A stretch of 64,000 bases of DNA from SUG1106 sp051883095 (GTDB lineage: Bacteria; Bacillota; Clostridia; Peptostreptococcales; Anaerovoracaceae): positions 1-64,000 of the forward strand of contig JBJETB010000004.1 of assembly GCA_051883095.1 (NCBI GenBank). The letters run 5' to 3'. The position numbers and the translations under genes were made by a program. A model generated the notes under the pieces. That model saw nothing but the letters and a program-made list of their open reading frames with translations. It ran no database searches and had not been told where the DNA came from. Below, one piece after another: positions 49,060 to 58,096 of the stretch (position 1 is its first letter; every line of letters starts with the position of its first letter).

Positions 49060-50751
49060 TTATTTATCCATACCGCATGGGTAAGAATATTCTGCAATTG
49101 TTTTCTCCTTTGACACAGCTTCGTAGAAACGGTACCCTCCGGAAAAGTTGTAACAGTCAAATCCTTTCTGCATTAATATCCTGCATGATATGTAACTTCT
49201 GAGACCGCTCTGGCACATTACATATGTCGGTTTTGTCTTGTCAATCTCTCCCAGGCGTTCTCTCAGCTCATCTACCGGAATGTTAATAAAACCATCTGCA
49301 TGGCCATTCTCATATTCATACGATGTTCTCGTATCCAGCAAATTCACACTGCCGTCTCTCGGAAGGCAATCAACCTCATCCCAATGGAACTGCTTCATTT
49401 TGCCGGTCGCAATATTTTCTACAACAAATCCCGCCATGTTTACAGGGTCTTTTGCAGATGAATATGGCGGTGCATATGCAAGATCAAGGTCCTTCAGCTC
49501 ATCAGCTTTCATCCCCGCACATATTGCTGTTGCCAGAACATCCAGGCGTTTGTCCACACCTTCATATCCCACAATTTGTGCCCCCAAAAGCTTGAGGCTT
49601 TCTTTTTCATACACAACCTTCATGGTCATAACCTTGGCACCGGGATAATATCCTGCATGAGAAGATGGTGAAAGTACGATTCTGTCGCAATTTATGCCTG
49701 CCGTTTTAGCCGCTTTCTCGGTAAGTCCTGTAGATGCCGCTGTCATATCAAAGAGCTTAATTACCGAAGAACCCATAGAGCCTTTATAGTGACTGTCATA
49801 TCCGCATATGTTGTCTGCAGCAATCCTTCCCTGTTTATTTGCAGGTCCTGCCAGAGAAATCACAGCGTCCGTGCCCGTAACCCTATGTTTAACCTGCACC
49901 GCATCACCTACAGCGTAAATGTCCTCTGCCGATGTTTCCATCTTATCATTTACAATGATTGCACCTTTAATGCCAAGTTCCAGACCTGCCTCTTTGGCAA
50001 GTGATGATTCAGGAACAACACCGATTGCCAGTAAAACCATGTCCGCTGTCAGAGGCTGATCATCCTTAAGCATCACTTTTATTTCGTCATTTACAGTTTC
50101 AAAGCCGATCACATCTCCGCCTAGTTTTAATTCAATTCCTTTGGAACGAAGCTTTGCATGAACCAGCGCCGCCATATCGTAATCCAGTATATTCAGCAGC
50201 TGTTTGGGTCTTTGAACGATTGTAACCTTTACGCCCATGTCGCACAGATTCTCTGCCACTTCAAGGCCGATAAAGCCTCCGCCTACAACAACTGCACTGC
50301 CCGGTTTTTCTTCTTCCACATACTGTCTGATACGGAATGTATCTTCCACTGTCCTGAGTGAAAACAGTCTGTCGCTGTCAACTCCCGGCAGATCCGGTAT
50401 AATCGGTCTGGCTCCCGGAGAAAGAATAAGTTTGTCGTATGACTCTTCGAATACCTTTTCTCCATCCATGTCATGCACTGTAACTGTTTTTGCCTCAGGA
50501 TGAATTGAAGTAACCTCATGCCTTGTCTTTACTTTAATGCGGAACCTTTCCCAGAAGCTTTCCGGCGTCTGCAGGGTGAGTTCTTCCGGATCTTCAATCA
50601 CACCGCCTATGTAGTACGGCAGGCCGCAGTTGGCATAAGATACATATCCGGAGCGTTCAAATACAATGATTTCCGCTTGTTCATCAAGCCTTCTTATTCT
50701 GGCCGCTGCTGTTGCACCTCCTGCAACTCCACCGACGATTACAACTTTCAT
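49060..50751 (-). CDS. CoA-disulfide reductase-like flavoprotein with C-terminal rhodanese
   Basis: A 563-residue protein: an FAD/NAD-dependent disulfide reductase domain (VVIVGGVAGGATAAARIRR; active cysteine in SYANCGLPYYIGG near residue 43; VVGGGFIGLEVAENL; DIYAVGDAVQV), a dimerisation domain, and a rhodanese domain (~460-563) with the catalytic loop CQSGLRS. Such fusions reduce CoA or polysulfide disulfides with NAD(P)H. It is followed by rubredoxin- and rubrerythrin-type genes and preceded by a separate rhodanese gene, so the unit links sulfane sulfur and peroxide defence. Confidence 0.88.
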   Translation of the reverse strand: MKVVIVGGVAGGATAAARIRRLDEQAEIIVFERSGYVSYANCGLPYYIGGVIEDPEELTLQTPESFWERFRIKVKTRHEVTSIHPEAKTVTVHDMDGEKVFEESYDKLILSPGARPIIPDLPGVDSDRLFSLRTVEDTFRIRQYVEEEKPGSAVVVGGGFIGLEVAENLCDMGVKVTIVQRPKQLLNILDYDMAALVHAKLRSKGIELKLGGDVIGFETVNDEIKVMLKDDQPLTADMVLLAIGVVPESSLAKEAGLELGIKGAIIVNDKMETSAEDIYAVGDAVQVKHRVTGTDAVISLAGPANKQGRIAADNICGYDSHYKGSMGSSVIKLFDMTAASTGLTEKAAKTAGINCDRIVLSPSSHAGYYPGAKVMTMKVVYEKESLKLLGAQIVGYEGVDKRLDVLATAICAGMKADELKDLDLAYAPPYSSAKDPVNMAGFVVENIATGKMKQFHWDEVDCLPRDGSVNLLDTRTSYEYENGHADGFINIPVDELRERLGEIDKTKPTYVMCQSGLRSYISCRILMQKGFDCYNFSGGYRFYEAVSKEKTIAEYSYPCGMDK

Positions 50752-50755
50752 ATGA

Positions 50756-51076
50756 CTACCTCACAATCTTGCCGCGATATCCTCCGATACCACCTATGTT
50801 AATAACCTTTTTATATCCCATTGACTCAAGTGCAGCTGCCGCCTGACGGCTTCTTGCTCCACTCAGGCAATAGGTATATATCGGTGTAGAAATGTCCTTA
50901 ATATGCTGCTTCGCATTGCCGATTGTCTGAAGAGGAATATTGATACTGCCCTCAATGTGTCCTTCTTTATATTCCTCTTTCGTTCTTACATCAAGCAAAA
51001 CGGCACCCGCCTCTTTTTTGTACTGTTCTACGCCTTCGTTGATATCTGTTCTTCTAAATAAATCCATAAAACTCAT
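50756..51076 (-). CDS. Single-domain rhodanese
   Basis: A 106-residue sulfurtransferase: VLLDVRTKEEYKEGHIEGSINIPL and the active loop CLSGARS, then the GYKKVINIGGIGGYRG end. It lies four bases before the CoA-disulfide-reductase-like gene and is probably first in that operon. A Crp-type palindrome lies 52 bases upstream. Confidence 0.9.
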   Translation of the reverse strand: MSFMDLFRRTDINEGVEQYKKEAGAVLLDVRTKEEYKEGHIEGSINIPLQTIGNAKQHIKDISTPIYTYCLSGARSRQAAAALESMGYKKVINIGGIGGYRGKIVR

Positions 51077-51127
51077 TTTACCAAGTCCTCCTATGCTAAT
51101 AGCCTACTAAAAAACCATTATTATTTC

Positions 51128-51142
51128 TGTGACCTGGTCACA
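51128..51142. promoter_or_regulatory. Crp/Fnr-type operator
   Basis: TGTGACCTGGTCACA is a perfect palindrome with 7-bp arms and one central base, close to the Crp/Fnr consensus. It lies between the Crp/Fnr gene and the rhodanese-first redox operon, so autoregulated control of that operon is likely. Confidence 0.75.
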
Positions 51143-51155
51143 TTCAGGAGAAAAT

Positions 51156-51821
51156 TTATTCTGCTAATTTTCTCAGTGCATCCAGGTCTTTAATATTGAT
51201 TGCTCCTCGTTCCACTTCTATCCACCCTTCATCAGCGAATTGTCTCAGCATTCTGGCAACTACTTCTCTTGCGGAATTTACTTCCTTAGCAATTAGTTCC
51301 TGGGTCATCCGTATCTTTTTATTACCCGTTTTTCCATATTCATTCAAAAGAAACCTTGCCATGCGTTCATCAAAATGTGCAAATAAAATCTGCTGCAGCA
51401 CCCATACAACTGATGAAAATCTATTAGTCGCAAGTTCAAAAGAAAAGCATCTCACTTTGATGTTTTTCTCAATTATTTCCTGATATGCTGCCGCATGAAC
51501 TGCAATTATTTCGGTCTCCTCTTCCGTCATAAGCTGAACCTCAAAGGAGATTTCTCCAATAACACAGGTTGCAGACAAAATGCAGCTTTCCCCCTCACAT
51601 ATATGAAAAAGAGTTATTTCCCTTCCCTCTTCAGAAGACATATATACTCTGATTGAACCCTTTAGCACATGAATCATACCTAAACAGGCGTCATTAAATC
51701 CGTAGATATATGTCCCTTTTTTATATTTTCGTATTGTTGTACCCTGTTTAGCGATATCTTTTTCCTCATTAGTCAGATCATGCCAAAAAGGCAGCCGGCT
51801 AAGATAATCGTCCATTATCAT
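51156..51821 (-). CDS. Crp/Fnr-family transcriptional regulator
   Basis: A 221-residue regulator with an N-terminal cyclic-nucleotide-binding-type beta roll (KGTYIYGFNDACLGMIHVLKGSIRVY; RE ITLFHICEGESCILS region) and a C-terminal Crp helix-turn-helix (MTQELIAKEVNSAREVVARMLRQFADEGWI). No N-terminal Fnr-type cysteine cluster is present, so a direct 4Fe-4S oxygen sensor is unlikely; a lone cysteine in GESCILSATC could respond to redox or haem. Upstream of the rhodanese and rubrerythrin genes on the same strand. Confidence 0.9.
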   Translation of the reverse strand: MIMDDYLSRLPFWHDLTNEEKDIAKQGTTIRKYKKGTYIYGFNDACLGMIHVLKGSIRVYMSSEEGREITLFHICEGESCILSATCVIGEISFEVQLMTEEETEIIAVHAAAYQEIIEKNIKVRCFSFELATNRFSSVVWVLQQILFAHFDERMARFLLNEYGKTGNKKIRMTQELIAKEVNSAREVVARMLRQFADEGWIEVERGAINIKDLDALRKLAE

Positions 51822-51908
51822 TTTTAATTCATCCTTTTCTTTTTAATATATTTCAAGGGGTTTCCGTTATATGTCGATTATACCATGTTTGATTCTTCAT
51901 TACAACAA

Positions 51909-51948
51909 AAAACGCCTATCCTTCAAAAACTTCGAAAGCAGGCATTTT
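51909..51948 (-). terminator. Terminator upstream region between Crp/Fnr and ABC genes
   Basis: AAAACGCCT and AGGCATTTT form a stem with one mismatch, extended by TTC/GAA, followed on the minus strand by TTTTTTG. It lies between the Crp/Fnr gene start and the end of the ABC permease gene, so it ends no gene directly upstream on plus; on the minus strand it would precede the Crp/Fnr promoter and stop transcripts from the permease side. Confidence 0.5.
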
Positions 51949-51997
51949 ACTTTTTTATATTATTATTAGCAGTCCATCTGTCCGTCAGTCCGAAAAT

Positions 51998-53953
51998 TTA
52001 TCTCTCACTGCCGTGACAGATTACATGGTCGCAGGCAATGCGGTAAGTGATCAGAAAATACAGTGCATACACCCCGGCAACCGTAATGGAAATCAGCGCT
52101 GCGGTACCCATGGCATGGCCGCCGCTAAGGCCCTGGAAATTCCAGATTTCATAAACCTTTCCGAAGACCAGCCCCAACGGCACAGTCATAACGAACGGCA
52201 GTGCAAAGGGCATCAGGAAGAAGGCGCCTATCTGCCTGAAAAGTGTACGCTTCTGCATTTTTTCATCGGCCCCCAGGCAATACAGTACAGCGAAACGTCT
52301 GCGTTCATCGTTGAGAGTGGACAAGGTTTTTACAGACAGGATTGCCAGCGCCATGCACACGAAAACAGTTGCAACATAAAGCGTTCCTATAATCAAAGTT
52401 CCGGCATTGGCATTATTAAAAAGGCGGAAATATTCCTTAACTCTGTAATCACATTGATCCTCCATGCCATCTTCCGTTTCACGATAATATGTCAGATCCT
52501 TCACCAGAGATTCTGAATCAGGACGATGGTTTTTCAGTGTGTAGGCAGAACAGGTGTCTGAAAGCTTCATACCGCTGACCGCCTCGTCAGGAATTACGAA
52601 ATACATCCATTCCCGGACAAGATCCGGATAATCAGTGCTGCTCTCAGCCCAGGTGTAGTCCTCGCCATTAAGGGTTATCCTCTGTTCGGATAGATCTGTA
52701 TCGCAGATTCCCTGAACGGGAGTGACCACCAGATATTCACCTTTCAACGTGACAGGATCGTGTCCGCAGCCGGAAAGCAGTCTGTTGAACTGGCTCAGGG
52801 GCATGAACTTGTCTGTCCATTCCATTTCATCAGCTCCACGGAAATTGCTGCATATGGTTTTCTCCCCCGTTGTGTAAAGCTGATAATCAATCTGTGATGT
52901 AATCGGGCTGTATTTTTCTATGGTTTTCCTGCCCTCTTCCATGGAGATTCCATGCTCTTCAGAAAGATCGAACATGGCCATCACATCATAAGGGCAATCC
53001 TTTTCCAGTGAACGGTCTGAATATATTTTTTCTCCTAAGGACACATTGGCCATAGCCACTGAGAAGCACAGCAGCGTAGCCAGCGCACCGATCATAAGGG
53101 AATTCATAGTCATCTTTGCTGACAGACCGCGCAGTACCACAGTGTTGGTTCCTTTATTCTTCAGTTTACGGCTTCTCAGCAGAATTCCGGCCAGTGCTCT
53201 GGACAGAGTGAGGTGAGAAAGAAAAATCATCACCAGATCCATCACCAGCCAGAAAAAAAGCCCAAAGCCTTCCTGGCTATGAAAGGTTTCCATCATGGAA
53301 TGATAAGTAACAGCGAAGCTGCCGATCATCCCTGCCATCATCAATACTGATAAAACGCACCACAATGCCGGGTGCTTTTCACTTTTTTGTGCGGCTTCTT
53401 CCTTAAGCAGCTCCGAGATTGTGACTTTTTTAAGATACCGCAGAGAGCCAAGGGTGGACAGGATAAACAGCCCTATGCTGACACCGATAGTGAGCAATAT
53501 CCCTTTGGCAGAATAGGAAGACACGGTAAATGGAATATCCATAATCGCGCTAAACAGTGCCACAACCAGCTGGAAAAGCACAAGACCTGCTCCAATGCCG
53601 GTAATCAGAGCAAGGCATGAAATAATCCAGCTCTCGCGGATAAACAGGGACTGAATATTCCTTCTTGTCATACCCATGGTAAGGTACATGCCGAATTCCT
53701 TTTTGCGCAGCTTCAGCATGAACCCTGTGGCATAGCTGAGTACCAGTGCCGTGACCAGGCATGCCAGGATTGTGACCAGGGTGAACATGGTGCGCATATC
53801 GTCTGATATCTCTGCCAGATGCTGCACCCGATTGCTGAAGCTGAGGTTATTGACGGCAAACATCAGAGCAACGCTCAGAGCTACCGTAACGAAATAAATC
53901 ATATAGCTTCGAATCTGACGTCGTATATTCCGAAGTGCCAGCTTAGCGAACAT
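51998..53953 (-). CDS. BceB-type FtsX-like ABC permease
   Basis: A 651-residue permease with ten expected helices: an N-terminal helix, FtsX-type bundles, a large extracellular domain (~residues 310-520) and a C-terminal helix set. The start MFAKLALRNIRRQIRSYMIYF is typical of BceB/YxdM transporters that detect and detoxify peptide antibiotics acting on the cell wall. ATG 53953 overlaps the ATPase gene end by 11 bases, with GGGAGGTGA upstream. Its partners are the ATPase and the kinase/regulator pair upstream. Confidence 0.88.
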   Translation of the reverse strand: MFAKLALRNIRRQIRSYMIYFVTVALSVALMFAVNNLSFSNRVQHLAEISDDMRTMFTLVTILACLVTALVLSYATGFMLKLRKKEFGMYLTMGMTRRNIQSLFIRESWIISCLALITGIGAGLVLFQLVVALFSAIMDIPFTVSSYSAKGILLTIGVSIGLFILSTLGSLRYLKKVTISELLKEEAAQKSEKHPALWCVLSVLMMAGMIGSFAVTYHSMMETFHSQEGFGLFFWLVMDLVMIFLSHLTLSRALAGILLRSRKLKNKGTNTVVLRGLSAKMTMNSLMIGALATLLCFSVAMANVSLGEKIYSDRSLEKDCPYDVMAMFDLSEEHGISMEEGRKTIEKYSPITSQIDYQLYTTGEKTICSNFRGADEMEWTDKFMPLSQFNRLLSGCGHDPVTLKGEYLVVTPVQGICDTDLSEQRITLNGEDYTWAESSTDYPDLVREWMYFVIPDEAVSGMKLSDTCSAYTLKNHRPDSESLVKDLTYYRETEDGMEDQCDYRVKEYFRLFNNANAGTLIIGTLYVATVFVCMALAILSVKTLSTLNDERRRFAVLYCLGADEKMQKRTLFRQIGAFFLMPFALPFVMTVPLGLVFGKVYEIWNFQGLSGGHAMGTAALISITVAGVYALYFLITYRIACDHVICHGSER

Positions 53954-54707
53954 CCGACTCACCTCCCAGTACCGCCATGGTATTGAGTATTTCATGGTAC
54001 ATGGACTGACGATCCCGATCTCCGCGGTGCAGCTCGTTCCAGATTCTGCCGTCTTTCAGGAAAAGAATACGGGATGCATAGGAGCCTACCACAGCGTCAT
54101 GGGTTACCATGAGAATAGTAGATCCAAGTTTCTTATTCATCAAATCGAAGGTCTGCATCAGACTTTTTGAATTGGCACTGTCCAGAGCTCCGGTGGGCTC
54201 ATCTGCCAGAATGAGTGCCGGTTCCGCAATCAGTGCTCTGGCACAGGCGACCCTTTGACGCTGGCCGCCGGACAGCTGTCTTGGAAACTTATAAAGCTGT
54301 TCTGTGATTTCCAGAGAAGCGGCAGCTTCACGGAGCCTTTCCTGCGTCTCCACGGCCGGCCTCTTCTGCAAGTTAAGGGGCAGAACGATGTTTTCCTCAG
54401 CCGTCAGCGTGTCCAGCAGATTGTACTCCTGAAAAATGAAGCCCAGGCGATCACGGCGAAAGGCTGCAAGCTCCTGCTCCTTCATTGAAGCGATATCCTT
54501 TCCTTCCAGGACGATGCTTCCGGAACTCGGGCGGTCAATAGTTGCTATTACATTTAGCAGGGTGCTTTTGCCGGAGCCGGATGCACCCATAATTGCGGTA
54601 AATTCTCCGCTTTCCATGGAAAAGCTGACGCCGTTCAGCGCCTTGGAGACTGCATCTCCGCTGCCGTAGTATTTAGTTATATTTTTAATTTCAAGTAAAT
54701 TATTCAT
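53943..54707 (-). CDS. BceA-type ABC transporter ATPase
   Basis: A 254-residue ATPase. Walker A GASGSGKST, Q-loop FIFQEYNLL, signature QLSGGQRQRVACARAL, Walker B LILADEPTGALD and the H-loop VTHDAVV are all present. It powers the FtsX-like permease encoded next. The family removes bacitracin-like or lantibiotic peptides from the membrane. Confidence 0.93.
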   Translation of the reverse strand: MNNLLEIKNITKYYGSGDAVSKALNGVSFSMESGEFTAIMGASGSGKSTLLNVIATIDRPSSGSIVLEGKDIASMKEQELAAFRRDRLGFIFQEYNLLDTLTAEENIVLPLNLQKRPAVETQERLREAAASLEITEQLYKFPRQLSGGQRQRVACARALIAEPALILADEPTGALDSANSKSLMQTFDLMNKKLGSTILMVTHDAVVGSYASRILFLKDGRIWNELHRGDRDRQSMYHEILNTMAVLGGESDVR

Positions 54708-54732
54708 TTGTTATCACCGACCTTTCGCGATA

Positions 54733-54787
54733 ATTGTAACGTGAAAGCTTCGGATTTGTTCTAACGCTATTCTTAATGAATCTAACG
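54733..54787 (-). promoter_or_regulatory. Response-regulator-type promoter of the ABC operon
   Basis: Two direct heptamers CGTTAGA on the minus strand (plus 54760-54766 and 54781-54787) are exactly 21 bp apart, two helical turns, and precede TACAAT (54733-54738) with a poor -35. This is the arrangement of an OmpR-family activated promoter; the Bce-type regulator is the likely activator. Confidence 0.55.
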
Positions 54788-54809
54788 TTTTTGTAAGATT
54801 CCTTCCGAT

Positions 54810-55775
54810 TCAGGACGGAAAACTAAAACTGAAGCGTGTAAACCTATGCTCTTCCGAAGAAATCTCAAGCCCGATATTCAACTTTTTGCACAGCTCGCTG
54901 ACGATATACAGACCCATACCGGTGCTCTGACCACGGCTCCGTCCTGCGGCTCCTGTAAAGCCTCTCTCAGTCACGCGGCTAAGCTCGTAAGAAGGAATGC
55001 CGGGACCGTTATCTTCAAAGATGAGGCTGTTCTCTCCCAAGGTAATGTTCACCTGACACCCCCTGCAGTATTTGGCACAGTTGATGAGCAGCTGCTTAAG
55101 TATGAATACCAGCAGTTTGGAATCGGTATAGGCTGCACATTCTCCTTCAATGGCAATGCTTATGTCTGCCGAAATCAGAAGTTCCATCTCTTCCCGGACA
55201 GACTGATCACAGATCTTACGGATATCCGCAAGGCTTATCTGTGTATCTTTTTCTGCCGTTCTCAGCTTGGCGTATGTCAGAATGGTCTCCGTCAGATTAT
55301 CCGCCCGCCTGAGCTCACGCCGCAGCCTGGACGGCTCACCACCGTTGGCAAGAATCAGTGAACATGCTGTGAGAGGTGTTTTAATTTCATGTACCCAGCT
55401 TTCCACATAGTCACAGTAATCCTGCTTTTCAGCCCTGGCCTGCTCTACCGCACCTATGGCGGAGCGTGATATTTCTTTCATCAGCAGATAATATTCCCGT
55501 TCTATAGGGTCCCTTGGCCGTTCCAGTGTTTCCGCTATCAGATATTTTTCCGGCATGGCATCCAGTCTGCCTTTCAGCATGCGAAGCCGACGGTCTGCAC
55601 GCTGCCATCCCATCACAGTACAGAGCAGCATAATCAGAAAACCGCTGAGCAGCAGAATGCATATCAGTTGGGCTGATAAACCGCAAAAGTAAAACACCAT
55701 GGCCAGATACAGCCCGCCGATTCCGGTCATGCACAGTGACACGGATTTTGCGCTGATGTAATCTCTGAACCTCAT
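54810..55775 (-). CDS. BceS-type intramembrane-sensing histidine kinase
   Basis: A 321-residue kinase with two closely spaced helices and almost no extracellular loop, the mark of intramembrane-sensing kinases that get their signal from the Bce transporter. The phospho-histidine is in VESWVHEIKTPLTA; the ATPase has QLLINCAKY, DNGPGI and GMGLYIVSELC. ATG 55775 overlaps the regulator stop by four bases; the much longer frame upstream is an artefact in the regulator gene. Confidence 0.9.
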   Translation of the reverse strand: MRFRDYISAKSVSLCMTGIGGLYLAMVFYFCGLSAQLICILLLSGFLIMLLCTVMGWQRADRRLRMLKGRLDAMPEKYLIAETLERPRDPIEREYYLLMKEISRSAIGAVEQARAEKQDYCDYVESWVHEIKTPLTACSLILANGGEPSRLRRELRRADNLTETILTYAKLRTAEKDTQISLADIRKICDQSVREEMELLISADISIAIEGECAAYTDSKLLVFILKQLLINCAKYCRGCQVNITLGENSLIFEDNGPGIPSYELSRVTERGFTGAAGRSRGQSTGMGLYIVSELCKKLNIGLEISSEEHRFTRFSFSFPS

Positions 55776-56383
55776 AATCTGTACCCCACTCCACGGACAG
55801 TTCGGATGAAATCCGAAGCCCCTATCCGGCTGAGCTTTTCCCGCAGTCTGCCGATGTTGACATACAACGTATTTCCGTCTATGTACATTCCGTTTGTCCA
55901 CAAATCTTCTATAAGCTCGTCCCGGGTGCACAATTCCTTCTGCATCAGGCACCACAAAATGCGGGCTTCGTTTTTTGTCAGTTCTGCGGTATTGCCTTCG
56001 AAACCGGCTTTCATTCCCGGCAGGTCAAGAGTCAATCCCCGTACCGACAGTGTTTCGCTTGCTGCGGTCTTAAGCATTCTTGCGATACGCGCCAGCAAAA
56101 CGGCGGAATTGTAGGGTTTGCGTATAAAATCGTCTCCACCTACGCCAAAAGCCAGCAGTTCATCCTCCGGGGTGTCTCTCGCAGTAAGGAAAATTACCGG
56201 TGTATCGGTGGTCTGCCTGAGCTTCCTGCAGCGGGCAAAGCCGTTTTCCCCCGGAAGATTCACATCCATCAGAATCAAATCGCAAGGCTGTTCATCCACC
56301 GGATGGTAGCCGTTGGCAGACAGCAGCATTTTCAGTTCAGAGCGTATGCTCTCGTCGTCTTCAATTATCTGAATACGTTTCAC
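55772..56383 (-). CDS. BceR-type response regulator with shortened receiver
   Basis: A 203-residue OmpR-family regulator. The receiver retains IIEDDE, the acceptor aspartate in LILMDVNLPGENG and the FIRKPY lysine, and the winged helix has ELTKNEARILWCLM. It is ~20 residues shorter than usual: between NGYHPV and CDLILMD the part that normally forms beta-2 and alpha-2 is almost absent (VDEQP only). It may still fold, or phosphorylation may be altered. Coupled to the kinase gene. Confidence 0.85.
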   Translation of the reverse strand: MKRIQIIEDDESIRSELKMLLSANGYHPVDEQPCDLILMDVNLPGENGFARCRKLRQTTDTPVIFLTARDTPEDELLAFGVGGDDFIRKPYNSAVLLARIARMLKTAASETLSVRGLTLDLPGMKAGFEGNTAELTKNEARILWCLMQKELCTRDELIEDLWTNGMYIDGNTLYVNIGRLREKLSRIGASDFIRTVRGVGYRL

Positions 56384-56415
56384 CGGTTATTACCTCCTGT
56401 TTATTGTCAAGGTTT

Positions 56416-57042
56416 TTAGAATAACTGACCCGGAAGTTTCAGTTTTTCCTTAGGAGGAAACTCCTTGTCGAAGGCTTCCACTTCTTCTTCGTCCACAAAA
56501 TATCCCTGCGGCGGCGCGTACTCACCTGTAACACCATCTAAATAACCCGGAATCAGTTCCTTGCACAAAAAGAATGATGCATCTTCGCCTTCCGGCAAAC
56601 CGTGATAGCGAATGCCGAATTTGCCTGCTGTAGTAAAACCGCTCTTTCCGTAAAAGTCAATGTTTCCTTCAAAGCAGACAGCGCCACATCCAAGTTCCTT
56701 CGCTTTTTCCAGGGAATATTCCAATAAAATCTTTCCATACCCCTTTCTCTTCAGCTCAGGAGTAATGCAGATGGGTCCCATAGCCATAATTGGTATGTCT
56801 CTGCCATCATCAGCTTTGATATTTGCTCTCATAAACATATTCTGACCGATCAGCCTGCCGTCCTTTTCCATAACAAAATCAAGTTCCTTTACAAACGCCG
56901 GATCGTCCCGAAGCTGATTAAGCACATAATGCTCCAGGCAACCCGGGCGATATACGTTCCAGAAGCTTTCTCTTACCAAGTTTTCTACTTCCCGATATTC
57001 TTCTTTTTTCTCTGAACGAATGATAATATTGTTTGTATTCAT
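56416..57042 (-). CDS. GNAT-family N-acetyltransferase
   Basis: A 208-residue acetyltransferase. The acetyl-CoA loop reads CITPELKRKGYGKILLEYSLEKAKELG, followed by CFEGNIDFYGKSGF. It resembles the YhbS-like group with a C-terminal extension (VDEEEVEAFDKEF). Substrate unknown. The start overlaps the tetR stop (TAATG), so it is in the same transcript and probably the regulator's target. Confidence 0.85.
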   Translation of the reverse strand: MNTNNIIIRSEKKEEYREVENLVRESFWNVYRPGCLEHYVLNQLRDDPAFVKELDFVMEKDGRLIGQNMFMRANIKADDGRDIPIMAMGPICITPELKRKGYGKILLEYSLEKAKELGCGAVCFEGNIDFYGKSGFTTAGKFGIRYHGLPEGEDASFFLCKELIPGYLDGVTGEYAPPQGYFVDEEEVEAFDKEFPPKEKLKLPGQLF

Positions 57043-57671
57043 TACTTTTCCCCTCCTGATTCTATGACATGATTCTTCACAAAGCGTTCCGTATGATTGC
57101 GGATCATTTCAACATAATCCTCATTTTCTCCTGTTTTATCAGACATACTGATCAGCAGGAAAAGGGGCGCATAAAATTCTATAGCAAGCATTCCGGGATC
57201 TTCCTTTTTTAAAATGCCCTTTTTTATCAGCTCGCGGAGAAGATCTTCCATATATGCAACCGGTCCTGCGACAATACACTGGCTGAAAAGCTCCGCCATT
57301 TCTTCATTCCGATATTGTTCCAAAGTCAACATCTTACGGAAGTGAGATGCAAAATCATCCTCTGTCCAAAACTTAAACTGCTCAATTGTGTACTTCTGAA
57401 TATTCTCCACCGTTGCATTTTCATAGGCATACGGCATTGTATCATATTTTTCTGCCGGCATCTGATGGGCATTGGCTCTTTCCGCATCAATCCGTATCAT
57501 CCTCTCAACAATGCTGTCAAAGATGTCACGCTTATTTTTATAATGCCTGTACAGAGCCCCTTTAGTCATGCCAAGCTCATCGGCAATATTTCTGACAGAT
57601 ACGGCCTCATAGCCATCCCTTGCGAATAGGTGCAGCGCGGTCATTAAAATTTTTTCCTTAGTATCAGCCAT
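57042..57671 (-). CDS. TetR-family transcriptional regulator
   Basis: A 209-residue repressor with an N-terminal helix-turn-helix (ILMTALHLFARDGYEAVSVRNIADELGMTKGALYRHYKNKRDIF) and a helical ligand domain of unknown specificity. It is coupled to the GNAT gene. A consensus promoter with two matching boxes lies upstream, so autorepression is likely. Confidence 0.92.
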   Translation of the reverse strand: MADTKEKILMTALHLFARDGYEAVSVRNIADELGMTKGALYRHYKNKRDIFDSIVERMIRIDAERANAHQMPAEKYDTMPYAYENATVENIQKYTIEQFKFWTEDDFASHFRKMLTLEQYRNEEMAELFSQCIVAGPVAYMEDLLRELIKKGILKKEDPGMLAIEFYAPLFLLISMSDKTGENEDYVEMIRNHTERFVKNHVIESGGEK

Positions 57672-57722
57672 GTTTCGTGCCTCCAGAAGTGTATGTGCTT
57701 GAGTTTATGTTTCAAAGTTCGT

Positions 57723-57769
57723 GAACGGTCGTTTACACTTATTATAGTTAACGATCATTTATCTGTCAA
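57723..57769 (-). promoter_or_regulatory. Consensus promoter with two TetR-type boxes
   Basis: Minus-strand TTGACA (57764-57769) and TATAAT (57741-57746) are 17 bp apart, a perfect sigma-A promoter. One box, AACGATCATT, lies in the spacer (57750-57759); a second, AACGGTCGTT, lies at the start of transcription (57724-57733). Both fit AACGrTCrTT. Confidence 0.8.
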
Positions 57770-57784
57770 GTGCAGCTCTCCCTT

Positions 57785-57999
57785 TCATAGAATGTTTTCA
57801 GCCCACTCTGCTTCCTTAAATCCAACAAGAACCTTGTCCTCGCTGACAAGAATAGGGCGTTTCACAAGCATTCCTTTAATTCGTCATATGTGGGTTTTTC
57901 CTCGGCAATATGACGCTCTGTGTACTCTGCATTATATTCATCCAGCCATTTCTTTGCCTTCTGGCAGGTTGAACATTTTGGATAACAAACAAATATCAT
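57785..57999 (-). pseudogene. Broken ArsC/Spx-family reductase
   Basis: From an ATG with GGAGGTG upstream the frame reads MIFVCYPKCSTCQKAKKWL and on to PTYDELKE, the N-terminal half of an ArsC/Spx-like protein, with CSTC motif. It then stops after ECL. In another frame follows MLVKRPILVSEDKVLVGFKE and AEWAENIL, the normal C-terminus of the family. About 40 residues of the middle are missing and the frame is lost, so an internal deletion has killed the gene. Confidence 0.85.
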
Positions 58000-58096
58000 A
58001 ATTTTCACCTCCATCTTACCAATTAAATGTTACCATTTGTATGTTCGATAATCAATATACGATTTAAATATCACACTGGACAGAAGTTGCCGATGA

